A stretch of 18,857 bases of DNA, from positions 1 to 18,857 of the forward strand of contig CANBPJ010000022.1 in assembly GCA_947371415.1 (NCBI GenBank), read 5' to 3'. Positions 7,758 through 14,925 of the stretch are shown here, one piece after another (position 1 is the stretch's first letter; each line of letters opens with the position of its first letter). A model generated the notes under the pieces. It was given only the letters and a program-made list of their open reading frames with translations. It made no database searches and was not told the origin of the DNA. A program made the position numbers and the translations under genes. The stretch is from Burkholderiaceae bacterium (lineage in GTDB: Bacteria > Pseudomonadota > Gammaproteobacteria > Burkholderiales > Burkholderiaceae).

Positions 7758-8395
7758 ATCAAGAGCTGATGAGCGAAAAGCCTATGAAGGGTATTTTTTA
7801 TTACGACATTATTTCTCCATTCTCATATTTTTATATTAAGCAGCGCCATCGCCTAGAGAAGAGAGTCGAGATCAAGCCTGTGCCCATATTGCTGGGTGGC
7901 CTTTTTCGCGCAACTGATAATAGGGGCCCTGGAGAGGTGGAAGCAAAACGTCCTCACACCTACCAATATTGTGTATGGCTCGCTGAAAAATTGGGTCTAC
8001 CGTTTCAATTTCCAGAGCGCCATCCTTTTCTCACTGTTGCAGCACAACGCTTACTTATTCAACAAAATGCACAATGGGCCATGGTTGAGCGCGCATTTGA
8101 ATATGTATGGGTAGAAGGCAAAGATCCCAACTTATCTTGGCCAGAATTTTGCCAATATCTTGGCCTAGCAGCAGATACCCAAAAACCCGACAGTCCAGAA
8201 GTTAAAGCACAGCTAGTAGCAAATACGGAATTGGCAAAAGCCGATGGCGCTTTTGGAGTCCCCACCCTTGTCCTCAATGAACATGCTTTTTGGGGGGTCG
8301 ATACGATCGACTGGGCACTAGATTACCTAGACAGGCCAGGCATGTTTACCGAAATAGCATACCGCTATGCCGGCCAAGTGCCCTCAGGGCTTTGA
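7754..8395 (+). CDS. 2-hydroxychromene-2-carboxylate isomerase / DsbA-family (GST kappa-like) protein
   Basis: A 213-residue thioredoxin-fold protein with an inserted helical domain. The start FYYDIISPFSYFYIKQ (residues 15-30) has the SPFSY motif whose first serine (Ser21) corresponds to the glutathione-contacting catalytic serine of HCCA isomerases; there is no CxxC, so it is not a disulfide oxidoreductase. The C-terminal GAFGVPTLVLNEHAFWGVDTIDWALDYL has the cis-Pro loop and the typical FWG(V/N)D motif. The real substrate is unknown; in naphthalene degraders such enzymes isomerise a chromene, but no aromatic-degradation genes are visible here. The first ATG overlaps the rarA stop; in-frame ATGs at 7769 and 7784 are alternatives, the last being nearest to the usual family N-terminus. 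Confidence 0.85.
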   Translation: MNQELMSEKPMKGIFYYDIISPFSYFYIKQRHRLEKRVEIKPVPILLGGLFRATDNRGPGEVEAKRPHTYQYCVWLAEKLGLPFQFPERHPFLTVAAQRLLIQQNAQWAMVERAFEYVWVEGKDPNLSWPEFCQYLGLAADTQKPDSPEVKAQLVANTELAKADGAFGVPTLVLNEHAFWGVDTIDWALDYLDRPGMFTEIAYRYAGQVPSGL

Positions 8396-8447
8396 GCAAT
8401 ACAATTGAATTTAATCAATAATTTCTGGAACTTTAAGGATCTTCTTC

Positions 8448-9023
8448 ATGCGCAAAATTATTACCTCACTATTTTTAGTAAGCAGCCTTCTTGCTAGTGC
8501 TGCAACATTTGCGGGCCCTAAAGTGGAATTCAAAACAACGATGGGAAATTTTGTTGTTGAGCTAGACTCCATTAAGGCACCAAAGACGACTGCCAATTTT
8601 TTGAACTATGTGAATAGTGGTTTTTATAACGGCACTATTTTTCATCGTGTGATTGATGGCTTCATGATTCAAGGCGGAGGCTTCACTCCGGAGTTAACGC
8701 AAAAACCGACTAATGCGCCTGTAGTGTCAGAAGCACAAAATGGCCTAAAGAATCAAAGCTACACCATTGCTATGGCACGCACTTCCGATCCAGATTCTGC
8801 AACAGCCCAGTTTTTTATTAATGTTAAGGATAATGAGGGATTGAATTATCCCAATGCCATGGGTGATGGCTACACTGTATTTGGTAAAGTCATTTCTGGG
8901 ACCCAAACAATTGATGCGATTCGCAAAATCCCAACCATGATTGCATCGACGCCAAAAATGGGGCGCATGTCAGACGTGCCGAGCAAGACGGTGACCATTG
9001 AATCAGCCACGGCTCTAAAGTAA
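8448..9023 (+). CDS. ppiA: Periplasmic peptidyl-prolyl cis-trans isomerase, cyclophilin type
   Basis: A 191-residue cyclophilin that catalyses proline isomerisation during folding of exported proteins. A Sec signal peptide is clear: MRK start, hydrophobic residues 4-20, cleavage after TFA at about 22. The mature domain shows KTTANFLNYVNSGFY, the catalytic FHRVIDGFMIQGG (65-77, with the active-site Arg67), IAMARTSDPDSATAQFFIN (107-125) and YTVFGKVISG (142-151). The bacterial type lacks the tryptophan that gives strong cyclosporin binding in human cyclophilin A. Ribosome-binding site AAGGA lies 10 bases before the ATG. The gene follows the isomerase by 52 bases and precedes pabBC by 39. Its stop codon lies inside an inverted repeat (9011-9046). 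Confidence 0.93.
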   Translation: MRKIITSLFLVSSLLASAATFAGPKVEFKTTMGNFVVELDSIKAPKTTANFLNYVNSGFYNGTIFHRVIDGFMIQGGGFTPELTQKPTNAPVVSEAQNGLKNQSYTIAMARTSDPDSATAQFFINVKDNEGLNYPNAMGDGYTVFGKVISGTQTIDAIRKIPTMIASTPKMGRMSDVPSKTVTIESATALK

Positions 9024-9046
9024 TTCCGCCTCAATTGTTTAGAGCC
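9011..9046 (+). repeat. Inverted repeat spanning the ppiA stop codon
   Basis: Perfect 9-bp arms GGCTCTAAA (9011-9019) and TTTAGAGCC (9038-9046) enclose an 18-base loop containing the ppiA TAA. No T-run follows, so a classical terminator is unlikely. It may be a weak or Rho-assisted terminator or an mRNA 3'-end stabilising hairpin between ppiA and pabBC. Confidence 0.55.
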
Positions 9047-9062
9047 TAAGCGATAACGTCCG

Positions 9063-10892
9063 ATGATATTGCTTGATGATGCCCAAAGTACAGAGGCTAA
9101 GCCCAGTAGCCGCCTATATGACCAAGCCCTACGGGATTGGTCAGTCTATGCCAGCTCAAGCCCATTAGAAACCATTGCCGCAGTAGATCAGTGCCTTCAT
9201 GAGATCAATGAAGCGCTTACTAGCGGCACGTATGTAGTTGCGGCATTTGCTTATGAGCTGGGTCAATATATTCACAGCCTGGAACAGCGTAAGGATGTGG
9301 CGCAAACTCATTGGCGCCCTTTAATTCAAGCGTGGGCTTTTAAGTCTTATGAGAGTTTAAGCAAAGATAAAGTAGATAGATTTATCAGTAGCAGCTTACG
9401 GAAATTGGCTCCCGGGGATCAAATAGCCGGCGTAGCCAATCTTCAATTTTCTGTAAATCAAGAACAGTTCACTTCAGATATAAAGACCATTCAAGAATAT
9501 ATTCGCAATGGCGATACCTATCAAATTAACTATACCTTTCGGATTACAGGCGAGACTTATGGTGACCCGCTGGCTTTATATTCGAGATTAAGAGATCGTC
9601 AACCAGGCAGGTTTGGTGCATTTCTTGTAGAAGACTCTCACTTTGTCCTTTCGCAATCTCCTGAATTATTTATTCAGCGGCAAGGCAATACTTTAAAAGC
9701 CATGCCTATGAAAGGTACCGCTAGCGCCTTGAGCAATTCAGCGGACGATCTGTCACATGATCCAAAGAACAGGGCTGAAAATGTCATGATTGTCGATTTA
9801 TTGCGCAATGATCTCAGTCGCCTTTCATTACCAGGCAGCGTTACAGTTCCGCAATTATTCGAGGTTGCAAGGCATGGCGATGTTCTTCAAATGACCTCGA
9901 CTGTTGAGGCAGAAGCAAGGCCGGGTATTCAACTAAAAGATGTACTCAATGCAGTCTTTCCTTGTGGGTCAGTAACGGGTGCTCCGAAAAAAAGAAGCAT
10001 GGAGATCATTCAGGAACTAGAGGCTAAAGATCGCGCTTACTACTGTGGTGCCATTGGTTGGCTAGATCCTAGTGGTGATTTCGCATTCAGCGTGCCCATT
10101 CGGACCGTTGAAATTGATCGCGACTTGCAAACCCATGCCTCACCCTTTACCTTGGGCGTGGGTGCCGGCATCACCATTGATTCCGAACCCCAGCAAGAGT
10201 GGGAAGAATGCCTTATCAAGGCTTCATTCTTAAGTGAGTTGCCCAGTAAATTGGGCTTATTTGAAACCATCTTGGTCCATCAAGGTGAACCTCAGAATCT
10301 TCAACTCCACCTAGATCGTCTAGTAAGTTCTGCACAGGCGTTTGAAATCCCCTGCTCGCTGTCGGATATTAAAAAGGCGATCCTAATTGCTTGCTCTGAT
10401 TGCGCTATCGGTACACCATATCGATTGCGAGTAGACCTCGATCATGACGGCCAAGTTGGATCTCAAACCACCCCCCTTCTCCCACTAATCAATCCAGTCA
10501 AGATCTTTTGGGCCAGTGAAATTCTTCCCAACCCCAACCATGCCGTACTTCAATCTGGCAACGTATTTTTACGGCATAAAGTGAGCGCGCGAGATGCCTA
10601 TGATCAGGCCTGGAAATTGGCTGAGAGTCTTGGTGGATTCGATGCACTCTTTGTCAATGAGCAAGGGTTTGTTACCGAAGGTGGTAGAAGCAGTATTTTT
10701 ATTAGGTCTGGCGATCGCTGGCTTACACCTCCCATTACAGCCGGCGTTCTTCCAGGGGTAATGCGCTCGATCATTCTGAATGACCCAAAATGGAATGCCC
10801 ATGAGACCAACCTAAGTATTGATGCAATTCGGAATGCAGAAGAGATTATGCTTAGCAATGCCCTACGCGGCCCCATCCCCGCTCATTTTTAG
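9063..10892 (+). CDS. pabBC: Fused aminodeoxychorismate synthase component I / 4-amino-4-deoxychorismate lyase
   Basis: A 609-residue bifunctional enzyme for 4-aminobenzoate (folate) synthesis. Residues 1 to about 395 form PabB, which turns chorismate and ammonia into aminodeoxychorismate: PMKGT with Lys217, the lysine that separates PabB from anthranilate synthase (PIAGT there), AENVMIVDLLRNDLSR, and SVTGAPKKRSMEIIQ. From about residue 396 (LGLFETILV) to the end is a fold-type IV PLP lyase, PabC: LHLDRL, the likely PLP lysine Lys506 in FLRHKVSARDAY, and VTEGGRSSIF, ending LSNALRGPIP. A glutamine amidotransferase partner (PabA) is not in the window. Fusion of PabB and PabC is known in several proteobacteria. 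The GTCCG before the ATG is a poor ribosome-binding site. The NUDIX gene follows after 9 bases. Confidence 0.93.
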   Translation: MILLDDAQSTEAKPSSRLYDQALRDWSVYASSSPLETIAAVDQCLHEINEALTSGTYVVAAFAYELGQYIHSLEQRKDVAQTHWRPLIQAWAFKSYESLSKDKVDRFISSSLRKLAPGDQIAGVANLQFSVNQEQFTSDIKTIQEYIRNGDTYQINYTFRITGETYGDPLALYSRLRDRQPGRFGAFLVEDSHFVLSQSPELFIQRQGNTLKAMPMKGTASALSNSADDLSHDPKNRAENVMIVDLLRNDLSRLSLPGSVTVPQLFEVARHGDVLQMTSTVEAEARPGIQLKDVLNAVFPCGSVTGAPKKRSMEIIQELEAKDRAYYCGAIGWLDPSGDFAFSVPIRTVEIDRDLQTHASPFTLGVGAGITIDSEPQQEWEECLIKASFLSELPSKLGLFETILVHQGEPQNLQLHLDRLVSSAQAFEIPCSLSDIKKAILIACSDCAIGTPYRLRVDLDHDGQVGSQTTPLLPLINPVKIFWASEILPNPNHAVLQSGNVFLRHKVSARDAYDQAWKLAESLGGFDALFVNEQGFVTEGGRSSIFIRSGDRWLTPPITAGVLPGVMRSIILNDPKWNAHETNLSIDAIRNAEEIMLSNALRGPIPAHF

Positions 10893-10901
10893 AAAGTCCG
10901 C

Positions 10902-11462
10902 ATGAAGTTTTGCTCACATTGCGCCTCGCCCATTACCTTGAAGATCCCCGCGGATGATTCAAGAGAACGTCATGTTTGCGAGTCTTGTGGTGTGGTTCAC
11001 TACCTCAACCCACGCAATGTTGTGGGCAGCATTCCTGTCTTTGGAAATCAAATATTGCTATGTCGAAGGGCAATAGAGCCGCGACAGGGTTACTGGACGC
11101 TACCAGCCGGTTTTATGGAGTTAGGTGAAAGTACTAGCGCCGGAGCGGCTCGAGAAACTCAAGAGGAGGCAGGGGCGATTGTTGATATTGGACCCCTTTA
11201 CTCCCTGCTAAATGTTCCCCATGCAGAACAAGTGCATCTCTTTTACCTGGCGAATATGATTTCTTCGGAATTTTATGCTGGAGAAGAAAGTCTTGAGGTT
11301 GCTCTATTTAATGAAGAAGATATTCCCTGGAATGAAATTGCATTTCCCACGGTAAAGCAAACTCTAGAGTGGTTCTTTGCTGATCGCGCTGCAGGTGTTT
11401 TTGATGCTGAAGATGAATTTAGTGTTCGCAGCAGAGACATTCTTCCATCAGAAAAGATTTAG
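10902..11462 (+). CDS. NUDIX hydrolase with N-terminal zinc ribbon
   Basis: A 186-residue cytosolic hydrolase of nucleoside-diphosphate-linked compounds. A zinc ribbon comes first: Cys4/Cys7 and Cys26/Cys29 as two C-x-x-C pairs. The NUDIX fold follows, with a complete NUDIX box at 70-92 (G70, E76, R84-E85, E88-E89, G91) preceded by YWTLPAG. After it, NVPHAEQVHLFYLA is a typical central strand. The substrate cannot be told: NudC-like NADH pyrophosphatases also have a zinc ribbon but are longer and carry an SQPWPFPxS motif that is absent here. It lies 9 bases after pabBC and 13 bases before aat, so it belongs to the same transcription unit. A link to folate synthesis (pterin triphosphate dephosphorylation) is possible but unproven. 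Confidence 0.9.
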   Translation: MKFCSHCASPITLKIPADDSRERHVCESCGVVHYLNPRNVVGSIPVFGNQILLCRRAIEPRQGYWTLPAGFMELGESTSAGAARETQEEAGAIVDIGPLYSLLNVPHAEQVHLFYLANMISSEFYAGEESLEVALFNEEDIPWNEIAFPTVKQTLEWFFADRAAGVFDAEDEFSVRSRDILPSEKI

Positions 11463-11475
11463 GCATCTCAAGCAT

Positions 11476-12213
11476 ATGGGCAATATCAACTGGCTGGGAG
11501 CGCAGGATGCATTTCCAAATCCCATTCACTGCCAGGATCCCGATCCAAACGTTCCAGGCTTAATTGCGGTAAGCGACCGCATTTACCCGGGGCAGTTAGC
11601 CCGCGCATACCAGACGGGGATATTCCCATGGTATTCAGATAACCAGCCTGTCTTATGGTGGTCACCTAACCCGCGGATGGTGCTAAAGCCTGCCGATTTT
11701 AAATGTCATGATTCTCTGAAGAAATCCATTCGGCATTTTTTATTGGACCCTCAAAAGCAAATCCTGGTCGATCAAGATTTTGGTGCGGTTGTTCGCTCCT
11801 GCGCAACCGCCAAAAGAAAAGATCAAGATGGCACCTGGATTACCCATGAAATCATGGACGCCTATACCAACCTCCACGAGCAAGGCAATGCCCATAGCAT
11901 TGCAGTCATGGAAGATGCGCGCCTGATAGGTGGCCTCTATTGCGTGGCTTACGGTGGGATGGTTTTTGGTGAATCCATGTTTAGCCATCAAACGGATGCC
12001 TCCAAAATTGCATTAGCTTCTCTCGCAGCATGGTGCTATCAAAATCAAGTCGAGATGATTGACTGCCAACAGGAGACTGCACATCTAGATTCCTTGGGTG
12101 CTGCGCCAATTCCTCGTGATCAATTTTTAGCACATCTGCAAATTGCCCTAAAGCAAACTAATATTGAGCTATCTTGGGCATTTGATAAAGAAATTCTGCG
12201 TCACTGGCTATGA
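11476..12213 (+). CDS. aat: Leucyl/phenylalanyl-tRNA-protein transferase
   Basis: A 245-residue cytosolic enzyme that moves Leu or Phe from aminoacyl-tRNA to proteins with N-terminal Arg or Lys, marking them for ClpS/ClpAP degradation. Family blocks in order: PGLIAVSDRIYPGQLARAYQ (27-46), GIFPWYSDNQPVLWWSPNPR (48-67), TWITHEIMDAYTNLHEQGNAHS (120-141, with the conserved Trp121), FGESMFS with Glu166, and EMIDCQ with Asp196, matching the active-site Glu and Asp of E. coli Aat. I chose ATG 11476 because an upstream in-frame start (11377) would overlap the NUDIX gene by 86 bases and adds residues unlike the family. No strong Shine-Dalgarno sequence is seen. The stop overlaps the bpt start by four bases (ATGA). 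Confidence 0.95.
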   Translation: MGNINWLGAQDAFPNPIHCQDPDPNVPGLIAVSDRIYPGQLARAYQTGIFPWYSDNQPVLWWSPNPRMVLKPADFKCHDSLKKSIRHFLLDPQKQILVDQDFGAVVRSCATAKRKDQDGTWITHEIMDAYTNLHEQGNAHSIAVMEDARLIGGLYCVAYGGMVFGESMFSHQTDASKIALASLAAWCYQNQVEMIDCQQETAHLDSLGAAPIPRDQFLAHLQIALKQTNIELSWAFDKEILRHWL

Positions 12214-12956
12214 CCCAACTAAAAGAACTCCCGCTAACAGCGTTGCAGTTTTATGCAACGGCGCCCTATCCTTGCAGCTATCTTCCTGGCAAGACTGCTC
12301 GTTCGCAAGTCGCAACACCCTCGCATTTAATACATGCAGACTTATATGGTGAGCTGGTCAATGCCGGATTTCGTCGAAGTGGTTTATATACATATCGCCC
12401 CTATTGCGACGAGTGCAATGCTTGTACTGCCACACGTATTCCAGTTAAGCGCTTTAAGCCCAACCGAAGTCAGCGTCGGTCCTGGAAAAAACATTCTGGA
12501 CTAGATATTCGTGTTCTCAACCTAGGTTATCAGGAGGAACACTATCAGCTATATCAACACTACCAGAATGAGCGACATGCTGGGGGCGATATGGAACAAG
12601 ACAATCAAGATCAGTACATGCAGTTTTTATTGCAAAGTCGGGTTAACTCTAGAATTGTTGAGTTTCGCGATGGGCCTCATGACACCCATCCAGGTCGCCT
12701 GCGTATGGTCAGCATGATTGATATCTTGGATCAAGGTATCTCGTCGGTCTACACCTTCTTTGATACTGGTAGTGCTTCAGCGAGCTATGGAAGCTTTAGC
12801 ATTTTGTGGCAAATTCAGCAAGCCTTAGAGCTTGATCTCCCTTACCTCTATCTCGGTTACTACATCGCGGATAGTGAAAAAATGTCCTATAAGGCCAAGT
12901 TTCAGCCTATTGAAGGTTTAATTGACGATCACTGGCAACCCATCATTGGGCCATAA
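12210..12956 (+). CDS. bpt: Aspartate/glutamate leucyltransferase (bacterial arginyltransferase-like)
   Basis: A 248-residue cytosolic transferase of the ATE family. The bacterial Bpt branch adds Leu to proteins with N-terminal Asp or Glu, feeding them to the ClpS N-degron pathway. The ATE N-terminal domain shows the four conserved cysteines: Cys22 in YPCSYLPG and Cys66/Cys69/Cys72 in YRPYCDECNACTATRIPV. The C-terminal GNAT-like domain contains FYTF-type SSVYTFFDTGSAS, and YLYLGYYIADSEKMSYKAKFQP (216-237). Length matches bacterial Bpt (about 235-250). Start overlaps the aat stop by four bases, indicating translational coupling with its pathway partner. ClpS and ClpA are not in the window. Confidence 0.95.
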   Translation: MTQLKELPLTALQFYATAPYPCSYLPGKTARSQVATPSHLIHADLYGELVNAGFRRSGLYTYRPYCDECNACTATRIPVKRFKPNRSQRRSWKKHSGLDIRVLNLGYQEEHYQLYQHYQNERHAGGDMEQDNQDQYMQFLLQSRVNSRIVEFRDGPHDTHPGRLRMVSMIDILDQGISSVYTFFDTGSASASYGSFSILWQIQQALELDLPYLYLGYYIADSEKMSYKAKFQPIEGLIDDHWQPIIGP

Positions 12957-12965
12957 TATCTACCC

Positions 12966-14009
12966 ATGATCGATAGCTACCCCCTTCTTCGCCCCTGGCT
13001 TTTTTCGCTTGACCCAGAGCAAGCCCACAACCTCACCCTGACTAATTTAGATCGAGCTGAGCGTTGGGGTCTATTACGTTGCTTGATTGAGCAACCCTCT
13101 CCAGATCCACGCACTATTTGTGGCATCACCTTTCCCAATCCAGTTGGTCTAGCCGCCGGCTTAGATAAGGACGGAAAGCATATTGAAGCGCTTGGTGCAT
13201 TAGGTTTTGGGTTTTTAGAAATTGGTACAGTAACTCCAAAGTCTCAGCCTGGCAATCCAAAGCCGCGCATGTTTCGCCTATCAGCGGCGCAGGGAATCAT
13301 TAATCGCATGGGCTTTAACAATGATGGAGTCGATGCGTGCGTAGAGCGCGTGCGTAATTCTGCGTATTGGCAGAATGGCGGCATTGTCGGTTTAAATATT
13401 GGGAAGAATGCAAGCACTCCGATTGAAAATGCTGCTAGTGACTATGTGACAGCAATGGAGGCTGTATATGAGGTTGCCTCGTATATCACCGTTAATATCT
13501 CATCACCCAATACCCAGAATTTACGTGCACTCCAAGGAGAGGAAATGCTTCGCTCTTTGCTAGGCTCCCTCCACCTAGCTCGTGAAGCGCTCAGCGATCA
13601 ACATGGTGTTCGCAAACCGCTCTTTTTAAAAATTGCTCCAGACCTAGATCGCAATGACATCAAACTGATTGCGGATCTCTTAATGGAGTTTGGCATTGAT
13701 GCGATCATTGCCACCAACACGACGATTGCACGAGATGCCGTTCAAGACCTCGAGTTTGGGCAAGAAGCTGGTGGTTTATCAGGCGCACCAGTCCGCATTG
13801 CATCGACCCAAGTAGTCCAAAGCCTCAAAGAAAGTTTGGGTAATGCAATACCCATTATTGGAGTTGGCGGGATTTTGTCTGGTATCGATGCACAGGAGAA
13901 GGTGGCCGCTGGTGCTAGCTTGGTTCAAATTTATAGTGGCTTGATTTATCGGGGACCCAAACTCATTGCCGAGTGTGCCGCCGCTTTGCGTAGCTCAGGA
14001 GCAACCTAA
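12966..14009 (+). CDS. pyrD: Dihydroorotate dehydrogenase (quinone), class 2
   Basis: A 347-residue FMN enzyme on the inner face of the cytoplasmic membrane; it oxidises dihydroorotate to orotate with quinone in pyrimidine synthesis. The N-terminal helices (residues 1-40, LLRPWLFSLDPEQAHNLTL) are the class 2 membrane/quinone extension. Core motifs: FPNPVGLAAGLDKDG (56-70), GTVTPKSQPGNPKPR, NRMGFNNDG (113-121), NISSPNTQNLR with catalytic Ser180 typical of class 2, KIAPDL, IATNTT, and GVGGILSG. Length fits the family (about 335-350). There is no Shine-Dalgarno sequence; a CATAAT hexamer (12952-12957) lies just ahead, but with no good -35, so expression from the upstream operon is more likely. 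Confidence 0.96.
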   Translation: MIDSYPLLRPWLFSLDPEQAHNLTLTNLDRAERWGLLRCLIEQPSPDPRTICGITFPNPVGLAAGLDKDGKHIEALGALGFGFLEIGTVTPKSQPGNPKPRMFRLSAAQGIINRMGFNNDGVDACVERVRNSAYWQNGGIVGLNIGKNASTPIENAASDYVTAMEAVYEVASYITVNISSPNTQNLRALQGEEMLRSLLGSLHLAREALSDQHGVRKPLFLKIAPDLDRNDIKLIADLLMEFGIDAIIATNTTIARDAVQDLEFGQEAGGLSGAPVRIASTQVVQSLKESLGNAIPIIGVGGILSGIDAQEKVAAGASLVQIYSGLIYRGPKLIAECAAALRSSGAT

Positions 14010-14068
14010 AATCCTCTTTTAGGACTGCGCTTCCATTTCATATTGTGCAATTTTAGCTAAAAAATCGC

Positions 14069-14082
14069 TATAATTGCCAGCA
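14069..14082 (+). promoter_or_regulatory. -10 element of iclR-family gene, probable leaderless start
   Basis: A perfect TATAAT (14069-14074) is followed by only seven bases before the first ATG (14082). Normal spacing places transcription start at or within a base or two of the A of that ATG. The best -35 match, GTGCAA (14045-14050, 18-base spacer), is weak. There is no Shine-Dalgarno sequence before either ATG (14082 or 14088). Confidence 0.6.
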
Positions 14083-14900
14083 TGACCATGAGTAAGCCTG
14101 AAAAAGCGCCAAAAGTACCTGGTGAAGCTGGAAAAACAGCGATCCAGGTTGTGGAGCGCATGATGAACCTCCTCGATGCCCTCGCTACCCACGAAGAATC
14201 CAGCAGCCTTAAAAACCTAGCTGCGCAAACGGATCTACACCCATCTACAGCACATCGCATCCTAAATGATTTAGTTGCCTGTCGTCTAGTAGAGCGTGGC
14301 GATGGCGGCACCTATCGACTCGGCCTCAAGTTACTGGAGCTCGGCAATCTAGTAAAAGCGCGATTGTCTGTGCGTGAGGCTGCGCAAGGACCGATGCGAG
14401 CACTACATAAGCTTACTGGTGAAACCATTAATCTTTCTGTTCGCCAAGGCGATGAAATCGTCTATATCGATCGCGCTTACAGTGAGCGATCTGGTATGCA
14501 GGTTGTCCGCGCTATTGGCGGTCGTGCCCCACTCCACCTAACCTCCGTTGGCAAATTATTTTTAGCTAGTGACGATCCTAGCCAAGTACGAGCCTATGTC
14601 ACACGTACTGGCCTAGCGGGCCACACCAGAAATAGCATTACCGAACTGGGAAAATTAGATTCCGAACTCAATCAAGTACGTCAATTAGGTCATGCACGCG
14701 ACAATGAGGAGCTGGAATTAGGAGTGAGCTGCGTGGCAGCAGAGATTTTTGATGACAGCGGAAAATTAGTAGCAGGCCTCTCACTCAGCTCACCTACCGA
14801 TCGCATCCAAGCAGAATGGTTACGCTTACTACAAGATACAGCTCTACAGATTTCTAAGGGCATGGGCTACAAACCCAAGTCAACGGAACCACATACGTAA
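14082..14900 (+). CDS. IclR-family transcriptional regulator
   Basis: A 272-residue DNA-binding regulator. A short basic N-terminal tail is followed by a winged helix-turn-helix (about residues 20-85) with IQVVERMMNLLDALA, SLKNLAAQTDLHPSTAHRILNDLV (recognition helix about 53-65) and the wing GDGGTYRLG. The C-terminal effector domain (about 90-265) has ETINLSVRQGDEIVYIDR, RAPLHLTSVGKLFLA and DNEELELGVSCVAAEIFD, typical of IclR. The ligand and targets are not evident; neither flanking gene is an obvious catabolic target. The start is ATG 14082 or ATG 14088, six bases later. The gene ends 25 bases from the convergent endopeptidase gene with no clear terminator between them. Confidence 0.93.
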   Translation: MTMSKPEKAPKVPGEAGKTAIQVVERMMNLLDALATHEESSSLKNLAAQTDLHPSTAHRILNDLVACRLVERGDGGTYRLGLKLLELGNLVKARLSVREAAQGPMRALHKLTGETINLSVRQGDEIVYIDRAYSERSGMQVVRAIGGRAPLHLTSVGKLFLASDDPSQVRAYVTRTGLAGHTRNSITELGKLDSELNQVRQLGHARDNEELELGVSCVAAEIFDDSGKLVAGLSLSSPTDRIQAEWLRLLQDTALQISKGMGYKPKSTEPHT

Positions 14901-14925
14901 AGTCAAAAGTAGCACTGCATATTGC

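Noticed and set aside
8380..8393. GCCC-TCA-GGGC hairpin followed by TTT at the end of the HCCA-isomerase-like gene, as a terminator.
   Set aside because: The stem is only four bp, it is inside the coding sequence, and the T-run is three bases.
6162..10719. Two copies of GCGATCGC (6162-6169 and 10712-10719), which could suggest a HIP1-like abundant palindrome.
   Set aside because: I noticed only two copies in almost 19 kb, which gives no evidence of enrichment.
12922..12957. TTGACG (12922-12927) and CATAAT (12952-12957) as a pyrD promoter.
   Set aside because: The spacer would be 24 bases, too long for a sigma-70 promoter; pyrD is nine bases after bpt and probably shares its transcript.
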